Positions 17,910 to 26,087 of a stretch of 64,000 bases of DNA are shown in pieces (within the stretch, counting starts at the first letter, position 1; each line of letters opens with the position of its first letter). This DNA comes from Desulfotalea sp. GTDB lineage: Bacteria; Desulfobacterota; Desulfobulbia; Desulfobulbales; Desulfocapsaceae. A program made the translations under genes and the position numbers. Where the stretch lies: positions 36,010 through 100,009 of the forward strand of contig NVXR01000036.1 of the NCBI GenBank assembly GCA_002733995.1, read 5' to 3'. The notes under the pieces are model-generated. The model was not told the origin of the DNA. It ran no database searches and saw only the letters and a program-made list of their open reading frames with translations.

Positions 17910-19026
17910 TGTACTCATCGTCGGTGGTGGCATTATGGGTTGCGCCACCGCACTAGAACTTGCGCGAAAGGGTAAGTCTGTAATTATATTTGAAAAAGAC
18001 ACTCCAGGAAGACACGCATCCGGAAACAATTCCGGCGGCGTTCGTTGCCAGGGGCGTGATATACGAGAAATAGCCATTGCCGTAGAAGCACGAAAGATGT
18101 GGGGCCTCCACGAAAAGACGATACTCTCAGATTGTGGCTTTTTTGTTTCTCCACGCCTCAGGCTCGCCGAAAATGATAAAGAGCTGCAAGTCCTGGTCAA
18201 GAGACAGGAAAAGCTTAACGCCATGGGATACGACCATGAAGTTGTGGTAGATCTTGCAGAGGTACGTCGCCTGTCGCCACACGTCGCAGACCATGTAGTT
18301 GGTGGACTTGTCTGTTACTCAGACGGTCTAGCTAATCCGATGCTCACCTCAAAGGCATATGCTGCTGCGGCTGAGCGTGAGGGTGTAACCATCCTCAAAG
18401 GTACCCGGGTCATAGAGGCATCTACCACTTCAAGTGGTTTCAAGGTGCGCACCAGCAGGGATAAATTCTACGAAGGTGAGATGCTTGTTAACTGCACCGG
18501 GGCATGGGCTGGTAGATTCTCTGCAATGCTCGGAGACCCTCTCCCGGTCTTTTCAGCTGCTCCGACTATGATGGTCACAGGCCGAATGCCTGGTATGATG
18601 AATGGCACATCCCTCGGTCTCACCGGACGACTACTTGGGCTTATGGCAGCCCAAAACGGCACTATCGTTGTTGGCGGTGGCTACCGTTCACCCCATGATC
18701 TTGAAAAAGAAAAAATTTGGGTTGACCCTATGCAAATGGCAAAAGCAGCCAAAATAATGGTGGAAATTATGCCCGGCCTTAAAAAGGCGCAGATGATGCG
18801 TTGCTGGACTGCATTTGAAGGCTGCATAAAGGATAAGGTGCCCATCGTTGGCCAATCAATAAAGGTTCCAGGTCTGTTCCATGTCTGTGGATTTTCCGCC
18901 CATGGATTCCAACTTGCACCGATGATGGGACGTGTTATGTCCCAGATTATGTTGGGACAAAAGCCGGAGTTACCACTTGACGACTTTAGAGTAGATCGTT
19001 TTGAAGATCAGAAGACAGCGAAATAA
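17899..19026 (+). CDS. FAD-dependent amine oxidoreductase (DAO family, HcnC/OoxB-like)
   Basis: The 375-aa protein is a DAO-fold flavoprotein (glycine/sarcosine/D-amino-acid oxidase group). The ADP-binding motif is at the N-terminus (LIVGGGIMGCATALELARKG), followed by GNNSGGVRCQG. The C-terminal FAD contact is GLFHVCGFSAHGFQLAPMMG. In opine oxidase, hydrogen cyanide synthase and TauXY-type taurine dehydrogenase, a protein of this family carries the catalytic flavin that oxidises the C-N bond. It overlaps the preceding subunit gene by 11 bp, so the two are probably made in equal amounts. Confidence 0.83.
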   Translation: MKADVLIVGGGIMGCATALELARKGKSVIIFEKDTPGRHASGNNSGGVRCQGRDIREIAIAVEARKMWGLHEKTILSDCGFFVSPRLRLAENDKELQVLVKRQEKLNAMGYDHEVVVDLAEVRRLSPHVADHVVGGLVCYSDGLANPMLTSKAYAAAAEREGVTILKGTRVIEASTTSSGFKVRTSRDKFYEGEMLVNCTGAWAGRFSAMLGDPLPVFSAAPTMMVTGRMPGMMNGTSLGLTGRLLGLMAAQNGTIVVGGGYRSPHDLEKEKIWVDPMQMAKAAKIMVEIMPGLKKAQMMRCWTAFEGCIKDKVPIVGQSIKVPGLFHVCGFSAHGFQLAPMMGRVMSQIMLGQKPELPLDDFRVDRFEDQKTAK

Positions 19027-19129
19027 CACATCTGAATTTATTACAATTTCGGATAATTAAACAAATATAAACTATCCCGCGACACTCAAGGTAGTGAAGC
19101 AGGATAGCAAAAACGGAAGGAGATGTAAG

Positions 19130-19495
19130 ATGTCAAAAGGACAAATTGTCACCCTCGGCAAAGATGAGCCTCTCAAACACACCTCAATGGCCAAGGCCAA
19201 CGCGAAAACCGGTGAGCCCCATGCCAATAACTGGACCTTTTTTGATCACAGTTCTGGAAACTTTAAGGCAGGTATCTGGGATTGTACCGCGGGAAGTTGG
19301 GAACACAACCACCCAAAACTTGAGTTCTGTTACATCGTTGAAGGTAGCGTAACCATCAAAGAAGAAGATGGTCCTACCCACGTATATAACGCAGGCGACT
19401 CCTTTGTAGTACCAAAGGGAACCCGTGTTACCTGGATTGTTGAGAATTATGCAAAAAAACTGTTCGTATCCGCTGCACACCTTGAAGGCAAATAA
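19130..19495 (+). CDS. Small cupin protein (Cupin_3/DUF861-like)
   Basis: The 121-aa product is a single cupin barrel of the Cupin_3/EutQ-like type, with GIWDCTAGSWEHNHPKLEFCYIVEG (given here in two parts: GIWDCTAGSWE and HNHPKLEFCYIVEG) and the second motif YNAGDSFVVPKGTRVTW. The ATG at 19130 is preferred because GGAAGGAG lies seven bases upstream; a GTG at 19094 would extend it without support. It closes the amine-oxidase-like operon and is followed by a strong stem-loop. It may be a metal-dependent enzyme or a small-molecule binder. Confidence 0.78.
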   Translation: MSKGQIVTLGKDEPLKHTSMAKANAKTGEPHANNWTFFDHSSGNFKAGIWDCTAGSWEHNHPKLEFCYIVEGSVTIKEEDGPTHVYNAGDSFVVPKGTRVTWIVENYAKKLFVSAAHLEGK

Positions 19496-19521
19496 AGTAG
19501 CACGCCTTTAACCGTTGTAAC

Positions 19522-19555
19522 CGACAGGGCTGGACATAAATGTCCAGCCCTGTCG
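19522..19555 (+). terminator. Terminator after the cupin gene
   Basis: A 15-bp perfect stem (CGACAGGGCTGGACA pairing with its complement) with a TAAA loop, followed by TCGTTT. It separates the amine-oxidase-like operon from xsc. Confidence 0.75.
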
Positions 19556-19951
19556 TCGTTTCACCTCCCCCACTTTTCTTCCATCCACATAAAAGACATC
19601 TCTCCCCTGTTTCAGGGCCAGCCGTTTCGTCCCGCTCAAACGCTCTCCCCACCCCCAAGACTGACAAGAAACAGACCTTGCTGTTTTTTTGCCCAAAACC
19701 TTTTCACTTCCCCCTGCTATACGACGTCCCCCGGCAGACCAATTTCCCACATTTTTGCCGACCAGAATCTGCACTATATTCTGTTGTTACCCAGCGTTTT
19801 CAGAAAAAAACCAAAAGAATACTAAGGATGCAGCAGCAGAAAAGACTATCTTCTATCCTCCCAACGTTAGGTCATTCTTAAGCAACAAAGAGTTGGCAAG
19901 AAGCAGACCATTATAGTTTAAATAAAAATCGTTCATCTCAACAAAATTTTC
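19556..19951. other. Intergenic region before the xsc promoter
   Basis: About 400 bp. Open frames on the plus strand here have low-complexity composition and no ribosome binding sites, so no gene is called. Confidence 0.4.
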
Positions 19952-19990
19952 TTGACAGCACCGTGGTGTCTGATGTATCAGATATCTATA
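19952..19990 (+). promoter_or_regulatory. Promoter with TGATRYATCA operator, site 2 (xsc)
   Basis: TTGACA at 19952-19957 is followed by GTGGTGTCTGATGTATCA and TATCTATAAG. The core TGATGTATCA is the same operator-like element as at 14918-14946 and 25774-25805. It lies about 100 bp before the xsc start codon. Confidence 0.7.
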
Positions 19991-20080
19991 AGTAGCATCT
20001 GAACCTTCTTTTTTGTTGCAGGTAATTTTTGCTCGCAACAAACGAGACAAAACAACATATATTTTTTTTGGAGGCACAAA

Positions 20081-21874
20081 ATGGCTAAAATGAAAATGAC
20101 CACTGAAGAGGCTTTTATCAAAGTTCTTCAAATGCACGGAATTGAGCATGCTTTCGGAATCATCGGTTCTGCGATGATGCCTATTTCTGATTTATTTCCA
20201 AAAGCTGGTATCACTTTCTGGGATTGTGCCCATGAAGGTAATGCAGGAATGATGTCTGACGGTTACACACGTGTTTCCGGCAAAATGTCCATGATGGTTG
20301 CTCAGAACGGTCCTGGTATCACCAACTTTGTTACTCCTATTAAAACCGCTTACTGGAACCACACTCCACTTCTCCTCGTTACCCCACAGGCAGCTAACGC
20401 TACCATCGGTCAGGGTGGATTCCAGGAAGTAGAGCAGATGGCTTGCTTTAAAGATATGGTTGCATACCAGGAAGAAGTTCGTGATCCACGCCGTGTTGCA
20501 GAGGTTTTGAACCGCGTAATCATGCAGGCAAAACGTGCTTCAGCACCAGCACAGATCAACATTCCACGCGACATGTGGACCCAGGTAATTGAGATTGAGC
20601 TTCCAGCAATCGTTGAGTTCGAGCTTCCTGCAGGTGGCGAAGAAGCACTCGACCGTGCAGCTGAGCTTCTCTCCAAAGCAAAGAACCCAGTAATCCTAAA
20701 CGGTGCTGGCGTTGTTCTTGGTGGAGCTATCAAAGATTCTATCGCACTTGCTGAGCGTCTTGACGCACCAGTATGTTGTGGTTATCAGCACAACGATGCA
20801 TTCCCAGGAAGTCATCCTCTCTCCGCAGGACCACTTGGATACAACGGTTCTAAGGCTGGTATGCAGCTTATCTCCGAGGCAGATGTTGTTCTCGCACTCG
20901 GAACCCGTCTCAATCCATTCTCAACCCTCCCAGGTTACGGCATAGATTATTGGCCAGCAGATGCAGCGATCATTCAGGTTGACATCAACCCTAACCGCAT
21001 CGGTCTCACCAAGCATGTTACTGTAGGTATCGTTGGTGATGCTAAGAAAGTTGCCCAGGGCATCCTTGCGCGTCTCTCTGCTACTGCAGGTGACACCAAT
21101 CGTGAAGAGCGTAAAGCTTCCATCGCTAAGAAGAAAGCTGATTGGGCTACTGAACTCGCATCTCTCGTACACGAAGATGATGATCCAGGTACCTCTTGGA
21201 ACGAGCGCGCTCGTGACCGTGAGCCAGAAAAAATGTCTCCTCGTCAGATGTGGGCTGCAATCAAGTCTGCAACTCCAACAGGTGCAATTCTTTCTTCTGA
21301 TATCGGTAACAACTGTGCTATTGGCAACGCTTTTCCTGAGTTTGAAGAAGGTCGTAAATATCTCGCTCCAGGTCTCTTCGGACCTTGTGGATACGGATTC
21401 CCTGCAATTTGTGGCGCTAAAGTAGCTGCTCCAGATGTACCAGTAATTGGTATGGCTGGTGATGGTGCTTTTGGTATTTCCATGAATGAAATGGTTTCCT
21501 GTGGTCGTGATAGCTGGCCAGCAGTTACTATGCTCGTTTGTCGTAACTACCAGTGGGGTGCCGAAAAACGTAACACAACTCTCTGGTATTCCGACAACTT
21601 CGTTGGAACAGAGCTCGACAGAAATGTTTCCTACGCTAAAATAGCAGAAGCATGTGGCCTAATTGGTGTTCAGGCTACTTCTGCAGATGACTTAGCTGCA
21701 AAACTGAAAGAAGCTGTTCGTGCTCAGATGGAAGAGGGTAAGACCACCTTCATCGAAATCCTGGTTAATCAGGAACTTGGAGAACCTTTCCGTCGTGATG
21801 CAATGAAAGCACCTGTAGCGGTTGCTGGCATTGACAAAGCTGACATGGTTCCTCAAAAAGAAGCGAAGAAATAG
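20081..21874 (+). CDS. xsc: Sulfoacetaldehyde acetyltransferase
   Basis: The 597-aa thiamine-diphosphate enzyme is full length for Xsc. It converts sulfoacetaldehyde plus phosphate to acetyl phosphate plus sulfite. Visible features are the N-terminal pyrimidine-binding domain with the catalytic Glu in CAHEGNAG (Glu52), a central domain (about 190-330), and the C-terminal pyrophosphate-binding GDGAFGISMNEM (GDG at about 460-462). An ideal GGAGG precedes the ATG. Codons are strongly biased, unlike neighbouring genes outside the island, suggesting high expression. Xsc is the C-S bond cleaving step of taurine degradation; sulfite would feed dissimilatory reduction, though no dsr genes are in the window. 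Confidence 0.95.
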   Translation: MAKMKMTTEEAFIKVLQMHGIEHAFGIIGSAMMPISDLFPKAGITFWDCAHEGNAGMMSDGYTRVSGKMSMMVAQNGPGITNFVTPIKTAYWNHTPLLLVTPQAANATIGQGGFQEVEQMACFKDMVAYQEEVRDPRRVAEVLNRVIMQAKRASAPAQINIPRDMWTQVIEIELPAIVEFELPAGGEEALDRAAELLSKAKNPVILNGAGVVLGGAIKDSIALAERLDAPVCCGYQHNDAFPGSHPLSAGPLGYNGSKAGMQLISEADVVLALGTRLNPFSTLPGYGIDYWPADAAIIQVDINPNRIGLTKHVTVGIVGDAKKVAQGILARLSATAGDTNREERKASIAKKKADWATELASLVHEDDDPGTSWNERARDREPEKMSPRQMWAAIKSATPTGAILSSDIGNNCAIGNAFPEFEEGRKYLAPGLFGPCGYGFPAICGAKVAAPDVPVIGMAGDGAFGISMNEMVSCGRDSWPAVTMLVCRNYQWGAEKRNTTLWYSDNFVGTELDRNVSYAKIAEACGLIGVQATSADDLAAKLKEAVRAQMEEGKTTFIEILVNQELGEPFRRDAMKAPVAVAGIDKADMVPQKEAKK

Positions 21875-21885
21875 CAGTACCCTTT

Positions 21886-21940
21886 GTTCTGGTATCGGCC
21901 TAGCCGGTACCAGAACAGTTTGCGCCTTCAGACGCAAACC
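21886..21940 (+). terminator. Tandem hairpins between xsc and tpa
   Basis: Two adjacent inverted repeats follow xsc: GTTCTGGTATCGG/CCGGTACCAGAAC (21886-21916) and GTTTGCG/CGCAAAC (21918-21940). No T run follows directly. They may act as a partial terminator or protect the abundant xsc message. Confidence 0.55.
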
Positions 21941-22164
21941 CCCAAGACGCCCAACACCGAGCAATAAATGGGTGCCAGAAGTTACACGTAGTACACGAGC
22001 CGGCCTCGGCTTTTCTTCGACACGTCAAGGGGATCAAGAGTTATAAATTATTCTCTTAATCTACCTTTTTATTTTATTTTTTAAGATTGGTTTACTTGCC
22101 GGTAAAGGGCAGTTGTTACTCTTTATTGGTTTTGATTTTTGATCTACCAAAAGGAATGAAGGTC

Positions 22165-23559
22165 ATGGAAAAAACAAATTGGCTTGATTATGATACGGAC
22201 GAGATCGTCAAAGGCGACAAAAACTGCCTATGGCATCACCTGAAGCCACACAAAGTGTTCGAAACCCAAGAACAAATGATTATCGTTGAAGGCGAAGGCC
22301 TCAACGTAACAGATATTCGCGGCCGTGAATACCTTGACGTCACTGCTGGTGGTGTTTGGAGTATCATGGTTGGTTATGGTCGTGAGAGTATCGCCAAGGC
22401 GGTCTACGACCAACTCGTGAAGATGCCTTATTTTGCCGGTGTTTATGGCAATGTTCCTGCAATTAAATTTGCAGAGAAATTGTTGGAAAAATTACCTCGC
22501 ATGGACAAGGTATATTTTTCAAACAGTGGTTCAGAGGCAAACGAGAAAGCATTCAAAATCGTGCGTCAGGCATCCCGCATCGTTCCTGAGAGAAAAGGTA
22601 AGTTCAAGATCCTCTTCCGCGATCGTGACTATCATGGAACGACCATCGCAGCGATGAGCGCCACCGGACAGATCCAACGGAAACAGGATTTCGGTCCATT
22701 TCTCGATGGCTTTGTAGAAATCCCACATTGCTGTTGTTACCGCTGTCCTTTTGACAAAACATATCCTGAGTGTGACATCGAGTGTGCACACGCACTTGAA
22801 GACGTCATTGCCAAAGAAGGTGCAGATACCATCGGTGGACTCATTGTTGAGCCTATTACCGCTGGTGGTGGCATTATTCCTCCTGTGAAAGAGTACTACC
22901 CAATCATACAGGATATCTGCAAAAAGCATAACATCTGGCTCATTATGGATGAAGTTGTCTGCGGATTCGGTCGTACTGGTAAATTCTGGGGTCATGAACA
23001 TTATGATGTTGATCCTGATATTGTCACTATGGCCAAAGGTCTCGCGAGTTCTTACGAGCCACTCTCAGCCACTGTTGTAAAGCAGGAAGTATATAACTGT
23101 TTCCTCAACGATCCATCTAATGAGGAAACACGTCTCAACTATTTCCGTGATATCAGTACCTATGGAGGCTGCGCTGGTCCTATGGCGGCTGCTCTTGAAT
23201 CTACTCGAATCATTGAAGAAGAAGAGCTTGTTGAAAACAGCCAGGTAATTGGCGACTACTTCCTGGAAAGACTACAAGAACTGAAAGACCTACCACTCAT
23301 TGGTGATATTCGTGGTGTTGGCCTTTTCTGTGGTATCGAATTTGTACGCGACAAAAAGACCAAAGAGCCAATTTCAGAGGGTGAAATGGCTACCCTTATG
23401 GGACGCATGATGGCCCAGAACATAATCGTTGGTCGTACCAATAGTAGCTTTAATGGTCTGAACACGATTATGAACTTTGCTCCTTCTCTTACCATTACCA
23501 AAGAGCAGGTAGATACAGTCATCGCTGCTGTACGCATTGCTGTTGAAGAGAAACTCTAA
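22165..23559 (+). CDS. tpa: Taurine:pyruvate aminotransferase
   Basis: The 464-aa class III PLP aminotransferase matches taurine:pyruvate aminotransferase in size and context; the PLP lysine is in TMAKGLASSYEP (Lys291) and the Asp in IMDEVVCGFGRTG. It transfers the amino group of taurine to pyruvate, giving sulfoacetaldehyde and alanine. The start at 22165 is preferred over upstream in-frame codons because AGGA lies nine bases before it. It sits between xsc, which uses the product, and ald, which regenerates pyruvate. Hairpins on both sides suggest processed transcripts with separate levels. Confidence 0.92.
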   Translation: MEKTNWLDYDTDEIVKGDKNCLWHHLKPHKVFETQEQMIIVEGEGLNVTDIRGREYLDVTAGGVWSIMVGYGRESIAKAVYDQLVKMPYFAGVYGNVPAIKFAEKLLEKLPRMDKVYFSNSGSEANEKAFKIVRQASRIVPERKGKFKILFRDRDYHGTTIAAMSATGQIQRKQDFGPFLDGFVEIPHCCCYRCPFDKTYPECDIECAHALEDVIAKEGADTIGGLIVEPITAGGGIIPPVKEYYPIIQDICKKHNIWLIMDEVVCGFGRTGKFWGHEHYDVDPDIVTMAKGLASSYEPLSATVVKQEVYNCFLNDPSNEETRLNYFRDISTYGGCAGPMAAALESTRIIEEEELVENSQVIGDYFLERLQELKDLPLIGDIRGVGLFCGIEFVRDKKTKEPISEGEMATLMGRMMAQNIIVGRTNSSFNGLNTIMNFAPSLTITKEQVDTVIAAVRIAVEEKL

Positions 23560-23613
23560 AGACCGAAAAGTTCTCTGTCTTTAGACAGTAGTAAGCAAGT
23601 TTTAGTCTAATCT

Positions 23614-23637
23614 AACCACCGAGAATTTTCGGTGGTT
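23614..23637 (+). terminator. Hairpin between tpa and ald
   Basis: Inverted repeat AACCACCGA ... TCGGTGGTT with a 6-base loop and TCT after it. A smaller hairpin (CTGTCTTTAGACAG) lies just upstream. A partial terminator or stabiliser. Confidence 0.55.
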
Positions 23638-23673
23638 TCTAAAATTACATTACAATACCTACGGAGTTAGCTA

Positions 23674-24786
23674 ATGAAAGTCGGAATTTTAAAAGAAATC
23701 AAAGTACTGGAAAATAGAGTATGTATGGTACCATCTGGCGTTACCACAATGATCGCTAATGGTCATGAAGTAATTGTCGAGACAATGGCTGGTGCAGAAG
23801 CTGGTTTTCCTGATGCAGAATTCATCGCAGCTGGCGCAACCATCGGTGCTACCCCTGCAGCTGTATACGCTGCGGCTGACATGGTTATGCATGTTAAAGA
23901 GCCACAGCCATCTGAGTACGATCTTATCCGCGAAGGTCAGATTGTTTTTACTTACCTTCACCTTGCAGCCGATCGTCCACAGACCGATGCTCTCATTAAA
24001 GCAAAATCTGTTAATATCGCTTATGAGACCATCGCTAAGACTGATGGTTCCCTTCCATTGCTCGTACCTATGAGTGAAGTTGCAGGTCGTATGGCAACCC
24101 AGGAAGGCGCTAAATACCTCGAAATGCCACAGGGTGGTCTCGGTGTTCTCCTTGGTGGTGTTAAAGGTGTTGCTCCTGCTGTTGTTGTTGTTATTGGTGG
24201 TGGAGTTGTTGGATTCAACGCTGCGAAAATGGCTGCTGGTCTTGGCGCACAGGTTTATATTCTTGATACAAACCTCGAAAGACTCGCTTACCTCGACGAC
24301 GTTATGCCTGCAAACGTATTCCCAATAATGTCAAATCCAGCTATCTTAAGAGAGTACGTAATCAAAGCGGATCTCGTTATTGGTGCTGTTCTTATCCCTG
24401 GTGCTAAAGCTCCTAAGCTCATCTCCAGAGAATTGCTCAAAGAAATGAAAAACGGTTCCGTTATCGTAGATGTTGCCATCGATCAGGGTGGATGTATTGA
24501 GACCTCTAAGGCAACTACCCACGCAGAGCCAACCTTCGTTGTTGAAGGTGTTGTTCATTACTGTGTTGCCAACATGCCTGGTGCAGTTGCACGTACCTCT
24601 ACTGCAGCTCTCACCAACGCAACCCTTCCATATGCATTAGAAATTGCCAACAAAGGCTGGAAGAAAGCAATGCAAGAGAACAACGAGATCAAGCTCGGTG
24701 CCAACGTAATTGACGGCAAGATCACATACAAAGCTGTATCTGAAGCTCTTAACATGGACTATACCCCTGTTGAAAACTTCCTATAA
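23674..24786 (+). CDS. ald: Alanine dehydrogenase
   Basis: The 370-aa protein is a standard NAD-dependent alanine dehydrogenase. The catalytic residues Lys75 (MHVKEPQPSEY) and His96 (FTYLHLAAD) are present, as are the Rossmann motif (VVVIGGGVVGFNAAKMA) and VDVAIDQGG. It deaminates alanine to pyruvate and ammonium, recycling the amino acceptor used by Tpa. Codon use is as biased as in xsc. A GGAG lies before the ATG. It is the last enzyme of the xsc-tpa-ald set. Confidence 0.95.
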   Translation: MKVGILKEIKVLENRVCMVPSGVTTMIANGHEVIVETMAGAEAGFPDAEFIAAGATIGATPAAVYAAADMVMHVKEPQPSEYDLIREGQIVFTYLHLAADRPQTDALIKAKSVNIAYETIAKTDGSLPLLVPMSEVAGRMATQEGAKYLEMPQGGLGVLLGGVKGVAPAVVVVIGGGVVGFNAAKMAAGLGAQVYILDTNLERLAYLDDVMPANVFPIMSNPAILREYVIKADLVIGAVLIPGAKAPKLISRELLKEMKNGSVIVDVAIDQGGCIETSKATTHAEPTFVVEGVVHYCVANMPGAVARTSTAALTNATLPYALEIANKGWKKAMQENNEIKLGANVIDGKITYKAVSEALNMDYTPVENFL

Positions 24787-24908
24787 TATGTAGGAATATG
24801 TTAGGCTTTATACTCTTCTGTTTCTTGACAAGACAGAATATTTATGTATTTTGACATGTTAGATTTCGGAAAAGTATAAAGTCATAACAAAAAATGAGGG
24901 TAGTGAAA

Positions 24909-25571
24909 ATGAATGGTGGATTAAAGTTTTCGTCTCTAAGCGATCAGGTATATGCATATTTGCGCCGGCAGATGAATCAAGGTGATTTATTACCAGGATC
25001 CACCATTAATATTGGTGAGATTGCCAAACAACTCGGTATCAGCAAGACACCTCTCCGAGATGCTCTTATCCATCTTGAACTCGAAGGCTTTGTAACCATC
25101 ATTCCCAGGCGTGGCGTTCGCGTAAATCAGCTTAAATTTGAAGACGTAAAAAATGCCTATGATGCTGTCGGCCTCGTAGAGTCTTTTATCATTTTGGAGT
25201 GCATTGATAAGATCACCTCGACACATATCAAAAAGCTTGAATCGCTTAATGATAAAATGATTGCTGACATTCACAGCAACAATTTTTCTCAACTTTTCAA
25301 AACCAATCTCGAATTTCACAACGTCTACCTGAACGTCTCAGACAATGAGTTACTGAAAAAGTTCGTTTTCCCCATTAAACACAGGCTTTATGATTTTCCT
25401 CGGAAAAACTACATTGCCGAATGGGAACTGCGTAATAGTGAAGAACACCGACTATTTATTGATTATTTAAAAGCGGGTGACGCATTTCAGGCATCGCGTA
25501 TCTTAAAAGATACCCACTGGTCTTTTGAATACCAAAAAGATTTTATTTACAATTTTTACGGAGTTAAGTAA
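24909..25571 (+). CDS. GntR-family regulator of the sulfonate island (FCD-like)
   Basis: The 220-aa protein has a GntR winged helix (about residues 8-75; GEIAKQLGISKTPLRDALIHLELEG) and a helical FCD-like effector domain with FHNVYL and EEHRLFIDYL histidines. The ATG at 24909 is chosen because GAGGG lies about eight bases upstream; an ATG at 24894 lacks a signal. It sits between ald and the TRAP genes and is the best candidate to bind the TGATRYATCA sites before the amine-oxidase-like operon, xsc and dctP. Taurine or sulfoacetaldehyde is a plausible effector; this is inference. Confidence 0.85.
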   Translation: MNGGLKFSSLSDQVYAYLRRQMNQGDLLPGSTINIGEIAKQLGISKTPLRDALIHLELEGFVTIIPRRGVRVNQLKFEDVKNAYDAVGLVESFIILECIDKITSTHIKKLESLNDKMIADIHSNNFSQLFKTNLEFHNVYLNVSDNELLKKFVFPIKHRLYDFPRKNYIAEWELRNSEEHRLFIDYLKAGDAFQASRILKDTHWSFEYQKDFIYNFYGVK

Positions 25572-25773
25572 CAGGTAATAACCACTTTTTGAGCGGCACA
25601 CGGAGCTAATTCAAGCCTCTTGATGTACCGCAAAAAAGCATTTCTTACATCTATTTTTGTCGATTTTTCGGGCAGTTTTCCCACTCTTTTATTTCCTTAT
25701 TCTTGTCAGGCTCCAACACACATAATGCCTATAACATTGGCATCCCGGCCTATTTATAGACCCATGTTTTCAC
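25572..25773. other. Intergenic region before the TRAP promoter
   Basis: About 200 bp with no supported gene; leads into the third TGATRYATCA promoter. Confidence 0.35.
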
Positions 25774-25805
25774 TTGACACCTCCTCTGATGTCTGATACA
25801 TCATA
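25774..25805 (+). promoter_or_regulatory. Promoter with TGATRYATCA operator, site 3 (dctP)
   Basis: TTGACA at 25774-25779 is followed by CTGATGTCTGATACATCA. The core TGATACATCA and its preceding TGATGTC match sites 1 and 2 in sequence and in position relative to the -35 box. Confidence 0.7.
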
Positions 25806-25865
25806 GATCAGTTTAACATGGATGAGATCATAATATTTATCCATCATTTTCTGAGGGAAGAAAAA

Positions 25866-26066
25866 ATGAGTTCTCAAAAAAAGCTATCTTTTTTGCTTCG
25901 CATCATCGCACCTCCATCCACGGCTTCGCCGCCTAGTACGGCGCGGTTGCATGCGCTTTCGCTCGACCCACTCCGCTTTATCCAACTCACTTTTTCATCG
26001 GCTTCACCTTCTTCAGACAACCCACCAAGACATATCAATGCAATTGTTGCATTGGTTAACCTTTAA
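25866..26066 (+). CDS. Possible 66-aa leader ORF or gene remnant before dctP
   Basis: An ATG at 25866 follows a GAGGGAAG ribosome binding site and opens a 66-codon frame. Its first ten codons look like a normal AT-rich gene start, then the sequence becomes GC-rich and proline/serine-rich (APPSTASPPSTARLHALSL), unlike neighbouring genes. It ends about 20 bp before dctP. It could be a leader peptide, or a gene start disrupted by an inserted repeat. No function is proposed. Confidence 0.35.
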   Translation: MSSQKKLSFLLRIIAPPSTASPPSTARLHALSLDPLRFIQLTFSSASPSSDNPPRHINAIVALVNL

Positions 26067-26087
26067 CTATGAAACAAGGAGAAACGC

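Noticed and set aside
19540..19916. Two overlapping plus-strand frames between the cupin gene and xsc
   Set aside because: Low-complexity proline/serine/lysine composition, no ribosome binding site, and the region leads into the xsc promoter.
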